Source: Phascolarctos cinereus (taxonomy: Eukaryota; Chordata; Mammalia; Diprotodontia; Phascolarctidae). From it: a DNA stretch of 64,000 bases. Shown here piece by piece: positions 1 to 44,310 of the stretch; positions within the stretch are counted from its first letter, which is position 1; each line of letters begins with the position of its first letter. Where the stretch lies: the NCBI RefSeq assembly GCF_002099425.1, contig NW_018344227.1:2099001-2163000 (forward strand), written 5' to 3'. The notes below the pieces were generated by a model. It was not told the DNA's origin. It saw only the letters and a program-made list of their open reading frames with translations, and did no database searches. Both the position numbers and the translations under genes were made by a program.

Positions 1-2115
1 CCTCCTACTTCCTTTGGGTAAGTTAGATTTCTATACCTGATTATGTTATTCCCTCTTTGAACCAAATCTGATAAGAGTAAGGTTCAAACAATGCTCATCT
101 CCCTCCCTTCTTTCCCTCTGTTGTATTAGGTTTTTGTATGTTTTCATGTGATGTAATTTACCCTTATCTTCCTCCTCCTTCCTGTTCTCCCTTTTTACCA
201 CTTAATTAGATTTTTTACCATCACATCAAAGTCAACTTATACCCACACCCTCTGTCTAGGTATACTCCTTTTAAATGTCATAATAACATTACAATTCTCA
301 AGAGTTACAAGTGTCATTTTCTCTTGTAGGGATGTTTGACCTTATTAATAACTTGTGGTTTTTTTCTGTCCTGTTTACCTTTTTATGCCTCTCTTGTGTC
401 TTGTATTTGAAGATCAAATTTTCTACTCTGGTCTTTTCATCAGAAAGGTTTGGAATTCCCCTGTTTCTTTGAATGTCCATCTCCTCCCTTGAAAGATTAT
501 GCTCATTTTCACTGGGTAGTTGATCCTTGGTTATAATCCAAGCTCCTTTGCTTTACAGAATATAGTATTCCATGCCCTCTGATCTTTTAATGTAGAAGCT
601 GCAAGGTCCTGCATAATCCTTACTGTGGTTTCATGATATTTAAATTGTTTCTTCCTGGCTGCTTGCAGTATTTTCTCTTTGATCTGGTAATTTTGGAATT
701 TGGCTACATTATTCCTCAGCATTTTCAATTTGGGATCTCTTTCAATTTGGGATTGGTGGATTCTTTCAATGACTATTTTGCCCTCTGGTTCTAGGACCTC
801 AGGGCAGTTTTCTTTGATGATTTCCTGAAGGATGTTGTCCAGGGTCTTTTTTTTTCATCATGGTTTTCAGGTAGATCAATAATTTTTAAATTGTGTCTCC
901 TGGATCTATTTTCCTGGTCAGTTGTTTTGCCAATGAGGTATTTTACATTTTCTTCTATTTTTTCATTCTTTTGTTTCTGTTTGATTGACTCTTGATCTTT
1001 CAGAGTCATTAGCTTCAACTTACCCCATTCTAATTTTTAACAAGTTGTTTTCTTCTATCAGATTTTGTACCTCCTTTTCCATTTGGCCCATTCTACTTTT
1101 TAAGGACTTGCTTTCTACAACTAATTTTTGTCCTTCCTTTTCCAAGTCATTGAGTCTTACATACCTCTCATCTCTTTCCCAATTTTTCTTCTACCTCTCT
1201 TATTTGACTTTTTTTACTTTTTTCTTTTAAGGCAATTGGAGTTAAGTGACTTGCCTAGGGTCACACAGCTAGTGTCAAGTGTTTGGTCTGAGGCTGGATT
1301 TGAACTCAGGTCCTCCTGACTTCAGGGCTGGTGCTCTATCCACTGCACCACCTAGCTGCTGGTTATTTTGTTATTTGACTTTTAAAATCCTTCTTGAGCT
1401 CTTCCAAGAAGGCTTTTTGGGCTTGAGACCAGTTCATATGCCTCTCTGAGGTTTCAGATGTGGGTATATTGACAATGTTGTCCTCTTCCGAATTTGTGCC
1501 TTGACTTTCCCTTTCCCAATAATAAGATTCTATGGTCTGTTTCTGCTTTTTGTGCATGGTGTTTGCCTATTTCTTGACTTAAAAAAAAAAAGTTGAGCTC
1601 TCCTGCTGGAGTGAAGGGAACACTTACCCAAGCTTCTTTTCCTGCTCACCCTGGGCCTTGCACAGAGATATTTTGCTGCTGGTGGGTGCCTGTCAGCCTG
1701 GAGTTTTGCCTCCTGGAGTTGTGCTTTCCAGAGTTGTGTTGGGGCACCAGCTGATTTGGCTGCTGGAGAACATTGTCACCTGTGGTGGTGTTTTGAGTTA
1801 GTGTCTACCAGTTCCCCTGCCTGTATTGAGGCTCTCAGGGAGTCCCGGTGTTGGCACTTGCCTGCTCCACCAATCAGATCTCCTCTGATATGCTGAGGTG
1901 GGCCTTGCCGCTGGCTTTCTGGGATGCCTCCCATCCTGTACTGCAAGAGGAGCCTTTTCCTTTAATTCCCCAAGCTTCCTGGGTTACAAGACTGTAGTGC
2001 CCTGTCTTTTTGCTGGCTCAGTGCTCTTCCTGGGTCAATATTTTCTGGGCTTTCAGAGGTCAATAAGGGAGAATGAGAGCGACTTACTTCTTACTCTGCT
2101 GTTTTGGTTCTGGAA
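1..2115 (-). mobile_element. L1-family ORF1-only element (HAL1-like), runs off left edge
   Basis: Minus-strand reading gives decayed L1 ORF1p. The start codon is near 1557. It is followed by a glutamate/lysine-rich N-terminal part, then a C-terminal part (about 1018 down to 390) with the motifs RRHNLKIIDLPE, KEKILQAARKKQFKY and LAASTLKDQRAW, typical of the ORF1p RRM and C-terminal domain. Bases 1-390 match the sequence that follows ORF1 in the copy at 62.3-64 kb, where no ORF2 intervenes. The family therefore looks like a half-L1 (ORF1 plus 3' UTR). The part from 1558 to about 2115 is probably the 5' UTR. Several stops and frame changes show it is dead. A SINE sits inside ORF1 (see 1213-1370). 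Confidence 0.75.
1213..1370 (-). mobile_element. CORE-SINE (WSINE1/Mar1-like) inserted in L1 ORF1
   Basis: Reverse-oriented SINE with the usual body (gacttgcctagggtcacac, then cactgcaccacctagctgct) and a T-rich left end representing the poly(A) tail. A 13-bp target-site duplication, ttatttgactttt, is present at 1200-1212 and again at 1371-1383. It therefore inserted by L1-type target priming into the older ORF1 copy. Confidence 0.9.
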
Positions 2116-2930
2116 GCAGAACCATGAAATACTTTTCTTAAGCTTTCTGATTAGAACAGAAGGTTAGGAAATATATTTATCTCTTGTGTTTCACCCTGCT
2201 GCCTCAATTAACACAGGAAGCCCAGAACTAACCGTAAGGTGAAATTAATTTAATGGTGGTCACACATTTTGTAAACAAGATTCCCCTAGATCCCTGAATC
2301 CCTTGATGAGGTGTAAAACCTCTTTGATTATGTCAAGAATTCATGACTAACTATTCAGGGAGCCTGGGCAAGCCTCTAAGACCTTGAAATAGCTGGAGGA
2401 ATTTCAGCATTTTCCCAATTTGAGACTTAGAGTTGGAAATGGAAGAAGAACTAGGTTCCTGAGAAGGAATGGTTCTTTTGGAGTGGGAAGGGCTCAGGAA
2501 AGAGTCCTAAGAGTAACTGGACCTGTAGGAAACAATGCATCCAGCCTGAAGCAGAGAGACACACTGAGCTCAGGCAAGGATGTAGAAAGACAGTCATGTG
2601 AGAGCATACAGCTTTTAAGAGTGTGACACCTCAGTGTGGAGAGAAGTGCAAGCTATGAACTCAACAGACAGACCCTAGGAGTGTTTCCCTTGGCCATTCA
2701 CCCAGCTGAGTGGCCAAGAGAAGCTACATAAAAACAAAGAGAGAGAGGACTTTTCGTACTAGGAGTTGTGAGTTACCCTTTGCTGCATGCTACACGTGTG
2801 CCTCACCATAACTGTATTCAAGTCTGAGCCCCCTCTTCCCATGGACACGAGGTATATTTGTGAAAGAGAGTGTTCCAGGCTTTTGAGGGAAATAGTTGGT
2901 ACCAATTCTTCTAAACCAATCAATTCAGTG
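2116..2930. other. No gene seen; unclassified non-coding sequence
   Basis: No open frame with family resemblance, no splice-linked exon and no clear repeat family. It lies 3' of CLIC2 and could be old repeat DNA that I cannot name. Confidence 0.5.
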
Positions 2931-2985
2931 CCTAATGTAATAGGTGCTCAATAAATGCTTGTTAATTGACTGATTCAATTTCCTG
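2931..2985 (+). repeat. L2/MIR-type 3' tail
   Basis: The phrase aggtgctcaataaatgcttg followed by ttaattgactgattc is the standard 3' end of L2 LINEs and MIR SINEs. Confidence 0.7.
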
Positions 2986-2999
2986 TTGCTTTATTACTA

Positions 3000-3432
3000 A
3001 CAGTGGGGGAAAGTTTGCCATCTACCCAGAACAGGGGCTTTAGGAAAATAACAGCTTATGGCACTTGATAGACATCCATTGCCTATGGGTAATCTAAGAG
3101 ATTCTGTGCTCAGATTCCAGAGAGGATAAAGCAAAATAGTTTGCTATGTTGTGGAACTACAGAGGGAGACATTTTGATCCTGAAAATGAGAAAGGGGAAG
3201 GGAAAGAGTTCTGGAGAACTGGCCAGAAAGTACATTAGGAGCTAAGAAAGAGAGCTTTGCTTGCCTGGAAATAGAGGCCAAAAGTTAAATCTGGAATCTA
3301 TAACTCTATTGAGTGTCTGTGATTTATACCTGGAGGTTACTTACACATTGTGGTAAATGGGTCTGTGCTCTTAAAATGACTATGTCAAAGTTTGAGTCAG
3401 TGTTAAACCTAATTCCAAGGTGATCTGGTTGA
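3000..3432. other. No gene or clear repeat seen
   Basis: Non-coding, with no recognisable domain, RNA gene or element ends. Confidence 0.5.
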
Positions 3433-3440
3433 CTCTAGTC

Positions 3441-3621
3441 TGGGGTTCTTAACCATTTTTGTTTCCGGGACCCCTTTTGTAATCTGGTGAAGACTGTAGA
3501 TCCCTTCTCAGAATAATGCTTTTAAATACCTAGAATAGGAAGGAAATAAATTATATTGAAATAAAGTTATCAATTTTTTTTTAAAAAGACAAGGTTCTGA
3601 ACCCCAGGTTAAGAAACTCTG
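3441..3621. mobile_element. hAT/Charlie-like MITE
   Basis: The left end tggggttcttaacc and the right end ggttaagaaactctg are inverted copies of each other with about three mismatches, and resemble the CAGNGGTTCTNAACC ends of Charlie-type hAT MITEs such as MER5. The flanks (ctctagtc and gcctagac) are a weak 8-bp target duplication (5 of 8). The interior holds no coding sequence. It is an old DNA transposon remnant. Confidence 0.6.
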
Positions 3622-3639
3622 GCCTAGACACTAAAGTTT

Positions 3640-4385
3640 TCTTCAAGCTCTAGCAGGTCCTACCAACCTGGAAAGGCCCGACGAGAGTCATCCAAGTCCC
3701 AGCCTAAGTTCAGAGAGATTCATTGGCAGAAGTTGAGATAAGTGATGATTTGAGAATGGGGCAAAGGCATGGGAACTTATGACGACTATCTATTGTATAA
3801 GGTTGGATGGAAAGGTTGGGATCCACATTGATGGAGTCTCCTCACTGACCAAATGACAGCTCTTTTGAAGTAGTGGGGTGTGCATAGGGGTGGGGAGGAA
3901 GATGGTGGTAAATATTAGTCCCAAGGTCTGGAATGACCAGAGGCAATTGAAGGAAGCCTTCTGATTGAGGGAGTCCTTGCCATTTTCTCTGGTCATCCAA
4001 AATAGGATCAGGAAGGCTGGGCAAGCCCCTACAGGGGTCCCCAGGGACCTCGGCACAAGGTACAGGCTAGGTAACCCTAATTTAACCGTACAGCTGCCTC
4101 TCTCAATAGGTGCTAGAAACAAGCTTCTGAGAGTAGAAAATACAAAATTGCTTTTTATTCATGATGTTATAAAACAGGAAAAGTGACCAATAATAATATA
4201 AGAAGGAGAATACATGTTTTAGTACAAAAAAATCTCAGGAGTCAGGATTTGTCTCAGGACGCGTTGATTTGTCTGTGAGGACCACATGCTGGTGTTTGAC
4301 TTAAAGCATGGACCTGAGGTGATTTCACTGGCTTAAGAAACTCTAAAGAGAGGAAAGCACACCAATTTGGTATCTTCTCTGCAAT
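3640..4385. other. No gene seen; unclassified sequence
   Basis: Open frames on both strands here are short and resemble nothing I know. No element boundaries are evident. Confidence 0.45.
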
Positions 4386-4389
4386 TTAT

Positions 4390-4535
4390 AGAGTTACCAA
4401 CGTTACAAATTGAAGTAAATCCCTAGAGTCATACAATGAGTATGTGTCACAGGCTGGACTTGAACCCAGGTCTTTTGACTCTAAAGCCAGCTCTCTGTCC
4501 ACTAGGCCAATGCTACCTCTCAGTGATATTTTATT
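4390..4535 (-). mobile_element. Old CORE-SINE (MIR-like), minus orientation
   Basis: The decayed reverse SINE body, with cttgaacccaggtcttttga and then ctctgtccactaggccaatg, is diagnostic. Confidence 0.75.
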
Positions 4536-4649
4536 CTTGAAAAAATAACTGACATTTATATAGCACTTTAAGATTCGCATCATATGTTGACATGTGTGTA
4601 CAGCATTGATGGTTTATTTGGATGATCATTTAAGTCCTGTTTTTTCTAA

Positions 4650-5365
4650 CTGTGCAGGATCTCTTGAATACACTCCCTTCTCTCCTCTGACACAGCCCCC
4701 AACCTGGTGTTGGCCTTTATTGCCTCACACCTAGACTATTGCAATAGCTGCTGGGGGGGGGGTCTAACTGCCTCAAGTCTCTCCCCATTCCAGTCCACCT
4801 TCCATTCAGCCACCAAAGGGATCTTCCTAAATCACAAGTCAGACCATGTCATTTCCCTATTCAGTCAACTCCAGTGGCTCCCTGTCACCTCCAGGATGAA
4901 ATACAAAACCCTCTGTTTGGCATCAAAGCCCTTCATAACCCAGGCCCCTCCTCCCTTTCTGTTCTTCTCACACCTTCCTTTAAGGGGCCCCCCCACCCCA
5001 ATCTGCTCCTTGATCCAATGTAACACTAAAGCCGTTTTGCTATTCTTCAAACAAGATCCTCTCTGAACTATCTCCCAACTCTGAATGTCTTTATCGGCTG
5101 TCCCTCATGCCTGGAATATTTTCGCTCCTCATCTCCACTGCTGGACTCCCCTGGCTTCCTTTGAGTCTCAGCTGAAGCTCCACCTTCTGCAAGATGTCTT
5201 TCCTGCTCTCCCTTAATTCCAGTACCTTTCCTCTGCTGCTAATCTCCATAAATGGTGGACTCCTTGAAAGCAGAAACTGTATTTTTTGCTGTATTCCCAG
5301 CACTTAGCACAGTGTCTGGTACAGAGCAGGTGCTTAATATATGCTTGTTGCTTTGACTTGACTAG
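4650..5365 (+). mobile_element. L2/CR1-clade LINE, 3' part of the reverse transcriptase ORF and tail
   Basis: Plus-strand translation from 4707 gives LAFIASHLDYCNSCWGG, then a stretch ending LQWLPVTSRMKYKTLCL. This is the C-terminal end of an L2/CR1-type reverse transcriptase polyprotein. The 3' tail follows at 5290-5360 (cttagcacagtgtctggtac, then gcttaatatatgcttg). It is frame-broken and 5' truncated. Confidence 0.8.
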
Positions 5366-5970
5366 TTTTCCTCAAATACATGAATAGAGAAATACCATAC
5401 TTGATACATACACACAGAGCAATTTAGCCCTATGCCTCCTGGTGTATTTTTTAAATGTGGGAATTTTGTCCCTCTTTAAGGGAAATTCAAAGTCACATAG
5501 GGTCTAGAGGTTCCCCCCCACTCCATTCCATCCTTCTTGAGTATAGGTACTTCTGTAGGCAAAGGTAAATTGCAGGGGAGCGGGGGTGGGGGGTATCATA
5601 AGCTATTCTACTAAAAGCAAGAAAACTAATTAGTAACTATATTGTATTGGGAATAGAAATTTTCAAGTTAGTGACTTCAATCAATGAGTACATTTTATAA
5701 CAGAATATGCCTGCATCTCAGGTTTTTATAACTTTGCTTTGGTTTATCTATCATTGAAAGATGGTTAATAAATCCTTAATGGTTTGGTAGCAGTTTAATA
5801 TAGTGACAGGTATCATAGTCTAATCATCTGGAATCACGAGGAGTATTAATGTTCCCAGGCACGGAGGGATGCTCCAGAGTGGGTTGGCCTTCATTATTTT
5901 ACTGGCCATCTTTGGAAAATCTGTTTTTGTATCTCAAAAATGCTCATTCCCTCATTTAATTGGTAAAATA
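5366..5970. other. No gene seen
   Basis: AT-leaning non-coding sequence between a LINE tail and a microsatellite. Nothing recognised. Confidence 0.5.
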
Positions 5971-5977
5971 AAAAATA

Positions 5978-6015
5978 ATCTCTCTCTCTCTCTCTCTCTC
6001 CCTCTCCTCTCCCTC

Positions 6016-6071
<56 letters not shown>

Positions 6072-6078
6072 CATATAC

Positions 6079-6144
<66 letters not shown>

Positions 6145-6145
6145 G
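5978..6145. repeat. Compound microsatellite (CT)n-(TA)n with TACA interruptions
   Basis: About 40 bp of CT/CCT repeats run directly into about 125 bp of TA repeats with periodic ACATA interruptions. The TA part is self-complementary and could extrude as a cruciform. The open frames through it (poly-Ile/Tyr) are artefacts. Confidence 0.95.
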
Positions 6146-6497
6146 TCAAAAAGAGGCAGTAACAACAAAAGCATTGATTGACTCCATAATTAACACTTTC
6201 TTCAATCTAAGGCCAGAGATCATGTCTTTCACTATAAAGGATTCATAAAATAGTAGTAATTACCTTACATGCTTTCCTAGGCCCTGGAATTTGTAACCCA
6301 CATAACCCTGCCACCAAACCCTCTTGCCTGACTATACATTACCGATTTGTTACTCCTAGACGAGGCTGGGGCAATGCTCTGAGGAACTGATGTCATGCTG
6401 CTTTCAGGTGGTGATAATTTGAGGCAATGTCCTTAGGGAACACGCCAATAGTGTTACTGACTTTTGAGGTAGCTCACTAGTGTTACCAACCATTGAG

Positions 6498-6770
6498 ACA
6501 GCCAGGTGGTGCCACAGTGCACAGAGCCCTGGGCCTGGAATCGGGAAGACCTGAATTCAAACCCAGCCTCAGAAACTTCAAAGCTGGGTGCCTCTGGGCA
6601 AGTCATTTCAACCTCTGCCTCAGTATCCTCAACTGTAAAATAGGGATCATAACTTCACCCACCTCCCAGGGTTGTTGTGGGTATCAAATGAGATAATTGT
6701 GAATTGCCTAGCACAGTTCCTGGCACATAGTAGGTGCCACATAAATGCTTATTGCCTTCCTCTGACTAAA
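6498..6770 (+). mobile_element. MIR/Ther-type CORE-SINE, near full length
   Basis: The tRNA-like head (caggtggtgccacagtgcac) is followed by the core, then aaatagggatcataac and an L2-like tail gcacatagtaggtgccac. It lies just downstream of the CLIC2 3' UTR region. Confidence 0.85.
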
Positions 6771-7216
6771 GTAGTATGAACTGTTAGATTCGGGGCAGGA
6801 ATACAGTGGTTTTTTTTTCAGGTTCAGAATCTGGGCCTTGCTTGTAGAAAATTGAACTCTTGACAAAGTCCCACTTAAACGGTTTCATCCAGTATCTTGG
6901 GCTGAAGCTGTTAAAGGCTGGGGTACCAAGTTCAACAGACAATTTACACTCCAGTTCTACTGAGATTTACATTAAGGCATTTTAGGGATTCAGGAATCAA
7001 ATGGGTTTGTCATCAGGATGCTGGAAGCTTGAAGCTTGTGAAAGCCTGAAGGCCAGATAGAATATGCAAGTGCACTATGGGTATTGCTGGGTAGATAGAA
7101 AGCAGAGTTCTCTTTCAAACTACATGTTTTGCCAACATTTCTAGCAGAAGTAGGGATGTGATGCAAAAGGTAGCTTGTATGGGCATTGGTCACTTTGGAA
7201 CATGCACCCTTATTTT

Positions 7217-40141
<32,925 letters not shown>

Positions 40142-40360
40142 CTTAGCTTGCCTTCTGAACTGTCAGCTGTGTGCAGCCTACCCCCACCAAAGCACAGAAC
40201 CCCAGTCTGATGCCCAGGAAGCAGTCAACCTTCTCTCAGTAGGCGCTGGCTGGGAAGGGCTAGAACTAGGGGCAGACCCTTATATCAAGATATGGAGTGA
40301 CTAAACTTGAAACACTTAGGGGAAGTTCTTGAATTCATATTCCTTCTTCCTGTTGACTTT
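40142..40360 (-). promoter_or_regulatory. CLIC2: Putative CLIC2 promoter and 5' UTR
   Basis: On the minus strand a TATA-like gatataagg lies at 40278-40286, which would place a start site near 40250 and give a 5' UTR of about 110 nt with no upstream ATG seen close by. ETS-like GGAA cores (caggaagaaggaa) lie at about 40340-40352. No CpG island is evident here, unlike the nested retrogene. The sites are pattern matches only. Confidence 0.45.
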
Positions 40361-40468
40361 AAACTTTTGAATCAAGGAGGGGCCAAAGGGGGCGTGTATG
40401 GTGGAAGGGAGTGGTTGTTCCTAACCAGAGAGGTCTCAGAGCCATGACTCAGCATCAGAGAGAAAACA

Positions 40469-40508
40469 CACACAACACACACACACACATACACACACAC
40501 ACACACAC
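40469..40508. repeat. (CA)n microsatellite
   Basis: About 20 CA units with one T interruption, upstream of the putative CLIC2 promoter. Confidence 0.95.
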
Positions 40509-41204
40509 GAACAGATTCAGCACACCCCTACAGCCCTGCTTTTATCTGTCAAGTGGGCCAAATGCTATCCTGAAACCTCCCTCTGAGGCCTGGGCTCCAA
40601 GCCCAGAAAAGGACCTCTCCTTTCTGTTCCTATAACCTGACATCACCCAAAAGCCCTTACAGGAAACAGGCCACCGGAGTCCTGGATTTTCTCAGTCAGG
40701 AAGGAAGGTCATTTACGGAATTGTTGTGTCCTGAAGAGGAAAAAAAAATATATATCCTTTCTCCAATCTCCCTGTCCCTTTCCCCACCCCACATTTCAAC
40801 ACATACCACACATATAACAGTCTGTCCTTGTGGAGCCCCATTGTTGGCAGACAGGGAAAAGAAGTGGGGCAGGGAGCAGAATGGGAAAGGGTCACTTCCC
40901 AGCCTGCTTGCAAATTTCACTTCTCTCCTAATGCTTGCCAACCAACTGAGCTGGTCAGATTTTAACTAATTAGGGGAGTGGTGGGGGAGGTGTGATAGTC
41001 AACACTGATCCAGAAGAAGCTCCCAGGCTTAACTGAGCTAAAAACTAGAGATGGAAAAGCAGAGATTCTAATAAGGGCAAGAGAGATCAAGAAAAGTAAT
41101 CAGAGATTAATTTCCCCCAGCTTGGAGTCAGAGAATCTGATTTCAAATCCTATTTCTGGCACTCAATAGCTCTTTGACTTTGTGCACATCATTGAACCAT
41201 ATCT

Positions 41205-41690
41205 GTAGAATGGGTACCCAGCAGTTAGAGTGCTTGACTTGAAATCAGGAAGACCTGAATTGAAATCCTGCCTTCGACACTTACTAGTTCTGTATCCCTA
41301 AGCAAATCACTTCACCTCTGTCTGTCATCCATAAAATGGGGATAATAATATTCTCCCTACCTCCCAGAGCTACTGAGAGGATTAAGTCAGGATAAATAGG
41401 TCAAACACTTGGCAAACCTTAAAGCACCATGAAAATACTGGTTATTAGCTAATATTTATATACCAGCTACTATGTGCCAAGCACTATACTAAACGCTTTA
41501 CAAATATTATCTCATTTGTTTCCCACAACAACCCTGGGAGGTGCACGCTGTTACGATTCCTGTTTGATAGATGAGAAACTGAGGCAGACAGAGGTGAAGT
41601 GGCCTGCCCAAGGTCACACAGCTAGCAAGTATCTGAGGCTGGATTTGAGCTCAGGTCTTTCTGACTGCAGACCCAGCACTCTTATTTTTA
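41205..41690. mobile_element. MIR SINE (plus) abutting a near full-length MIR (minus)
   Basis: Plus copy: gaaatcaggaagacctgaat, cacttcacctctgtctgtca, aaaatggggataataata. Minus copy from 41443: ctatgtgccaagcactatac, atctcatttgtttcccacaa, aaggtcacacagctagcaag. Confidence 0.85.
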
Positions 41691-41792
41691 TTCAGTTCAG
41701 TTAGTGTTTGTTATGTGCTGGGAAAGAAATTTTTCCTGTTCTCAAGAAGCCTGGGTGGGGTAGTAGTGGGGAGTAAAAGTATGTAAAATAAT

Positions 41793-41954
<162 letters not shown>

Positions 41955-42247
41955 TTAAGGTTTACCAAATGCTTAGACTAGAGAATCGTTTTTGGCTCTA
42001 AGGCTATGAATGATACCATGACCACCTTCTCTAGGAGGCCCCCTTTTCTCTGCAGTATGAAGCCAAAGCATCAGTGTCAGAAATCCTTGCATGTTAAAAA
42101 CAATCAGCAGCTGGTCTGATATGTACCCATTGTCTTCCTTTATTTTTTTCCCATATATATGTAGGTATGTATGCATATATATGAAATCAACAAAAATCAT
42201 CCTCTCTCTCCCCAACCTTCCCATCCCAATTGAAAATGTTGTTTTGT

Positions 42248-42394
42248 TTTGTTTTTTGGCTAGGCAATGGAGTTAAGTGACTTGCCCAGGGTCACACAGC
42301 TAGTAAGTATTATGTGTCTGGGGCTGGATTTGAACTCAGGTACTCCTGACTCCAGGGCCAGTGCTCTATCCACTGCACCATCTAGCTGCCCCGT
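42248..42394 (-). mobile_element. WSINE1-like CORE-SINE
   Basis: ttttggctaggcaatggagt to ctgcaccatctagctgcccc, reversed. It abuts an L1 ORF2 fragment. Confidence 0.9.
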
Positions 42395-42515
42395 ATTCCA
42401 TAACTTGTTCAGCCATTCCCCAGTTGATAGATACCTCCTCAAATTCCTGTTCTTTGCCACTACAAAAGGAACTGCTATAAATATTTTTGTATACCCTTGG
42501 AGTTTGTTTTGCTTA
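42395..42515 (-). mobile_element. L1 ORF2 C-terminal fragment
   Basis: Minus translation AKNRNLRRYLSTGEWLNKLW matches the C-terminal part of L1 ORF2 (compare AKNWKLRGCPSIGEWLSKLW at 57.4 kb). Confidence 0.8.
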
Positions 42516-42849
42516 GAAATAAGCCTCCAGTAATGTACCTAAAAATACTGGGGTGTATGGGTGTTCAGGTCTGGTGTGAGGGCTGCCAAGCCCTTTTTGG
42601 GGCTGCTTTCTACCTTTGGTGTCCATCTGCCATGTAACTGTCACCTGTGACTCCAAGAAGCTGTAGAATGTGCAGCAGCCACACCCTGGCAAAACCTTCT
42701 TGGCAGACGGGCTAAACCCAGCTGAGAGCAACCTAGGGACCTCAAAACTTTCAGTGAGTTGGGGGGGTGTCTACCTTAAGCAGGCTTCCTCAAGTGGAGT
42801 AGGCAAATTTGTTCCAACAGGCCATGAAGGTGGTAGAAGCAGGTGCTAT

Positions 42850-43062
42850 GGAGAGCTTAGAGCTTGGTTAAACATCAAAGACACCAAGGTCGTCCACTGC
42901 GCCCTGGACCATCACCAGTCATCTTGACTTTTGTCCTGCCACTGGACTTTGATGACTCTGGAAGAGAGGGTGGGGTCAATGATTTCGGGCAACTCTGCTT
43001 CACTTAAATCCAATTTATGCTCGAATCAAAAGCCATCACCCATACCATTTTGCCATTTTTAT
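42850..43062 (+). mobile_element. Marsupial SINE with RTE-like body (MAR4-like)
   Basis: gacaccaaggtcgtccactg, ccagtcatcttgacttttgt, gactttgatgactctggaag and tcacttaaatccaatttatg. Its second half matches the SINE at 53214-53395. The name MAR4 is from memory. Confidence 0.6.
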
Positions 43063-43189
43063 GTACTTCAAAGTCCTGTGGCAACAAACAAGTGACAAGA
43101 CAGCAAGTGTGGGTACACTGGGAACGCAGGCAGCCCACGCCATAGGGTCGTCTTCTCACTGGATGGACCGAAGCAGCAGTGACATTCGG

Positions 43190-43915
43190 CAGCCCCCCGG
43201 GAGTCTGAGCAGCCTTTTTAAGGACCGCACTGCTCAACCCCTGGTGTGAGGAAGGGGCTAGAAAAGGTGCCCTAAAAATTGTCTGCTTATCCAACCCTGG
43301 CCTGCTTACCGTGATAGTCAGTGATTCTACCTTGAGATCAAAACACAAAAAATGTACAAAACTTTTGTGAAGATTCAGTAGACCTGAAAGACAATGAGAT
43401 ATCACATCCAAATGGCAGCCGTGTGTGAAACAAGGTTGGTAAATGAAGGCCGGCTTGCCAAAGTCAGAGCTGGACACACATTTTTCTGGAGTGGCCACAG
43501 CAAAGGGGAACACTGTGAAGCTGGCGTAGGTTTCACAATCAAAACTAATCTAGTCAACAAGCTTGCATGCCTCCCATAACAATGCATAACAATGAGATTG
43601 CCACTTACAGGAAAACACCATGCCACCAGCATCACTGTGTATGCTCCCACCATGACTAACCCTGATGAAGTCAAAGAAAAATTTTATGAAGACCTGGAGA
43701 CTCTCAACATCAATGTGCTGAAAGAAGATAAGCTTATAATTCTGGGTGACTTTAATGCTAGAGGAGGCACATACTACCAGACATAGCAGAGAGTCAGAAA
43801 CAGCAACAGCAATAGTCACTTACTACTGAAGACTTGTGCATCTTGTGACCTTCTCATCACCAGCACTGTCTTCCATTGACCTAAATGCAATAAAACTTCG
43901 TGGATGCACCTTTGC
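43190..43915 (+). mobile_element. 5' part of an APE-type LINE (endonuclease domain)
   Basis: Plus translation from 43394 gives CETRLVNEGRLAKVRAGHTF and FWSGHSKGEHCEAGVGFTIK, then (43592) [40 protein letters not shown] and [16 protein letters not shown] and GDFNAR are signature motifs of apurinic-like LINE endonucleases. Broken by stops and frame changes. Probably the same family as the 3' end at 7.88-8.2 kb. The SINE at its left may share its origin. Confidence 0.8.
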
Positions 43916-43919
43916 AGCA

Positions 43920-44310
43920 AACAACCAACCAACCCAGGTTTTTCTGGAACCATCCCCTTCGTCATTTCTTACAGCACAATAGTATTCCATCACCTTCATA
44001 TACCATAACTGGGGGGCAGCTAGGTGGCACAGTGAATAGAGCACTAGCCCTGGAGTCAGGAGGACCTGAATTCAAATCTGGTCTCAGACACTTAACACTC
44101 ACTAGCTGTGTGACTCTGGGCAAGTCACTTAACCCCAATTTGCCCAGCAAAATGCAAAAAACCAAAAACATATGCCATAACTTGTTCAGCCATTCCCCAG
44201 TTGATAGGTACCCCCTCAGATTCCTGTTCTTTGCCACTACAAAAAGAGGGGCTATACATATTTTTCTATATCCTTGGAGTTTGTTTTGATTAGAAATAAG
44301 TCCTCATTCT
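43920..44310 (-). mobile_element. L1 ORF2 C-terminal fragment split by a SINE
   Basis: Minus translation yields WLNKLW, then after the SINE a VMEYYCAVRND motif, the usual L1 ORF2 C-terminus (YYCAIRND at 57.4 kb). Confidence 0.8.
44012..44166 (+). mobile_element. WSINE1-like CORE-SINE in L1 ORF2
   Basis: ggcagctaggtggcacagtg to cacttaaccccaatttgccc. Target duplication catataccataact (left) and catatgccataact (right), 13 of 14. Confidence 0.92.

Noticed and set aside
6490-6560. tRNA-like SINE heads considered as tRNA genes
   Set aside because: No cloverleaf with an intact anticodon arm and acceptor. These are SINE promoters repeated throughout the window.
43004-43513. 169-codon minus frame
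   Set aside because: Antisense to the LINE endonuclease segment and adjoining SINE.
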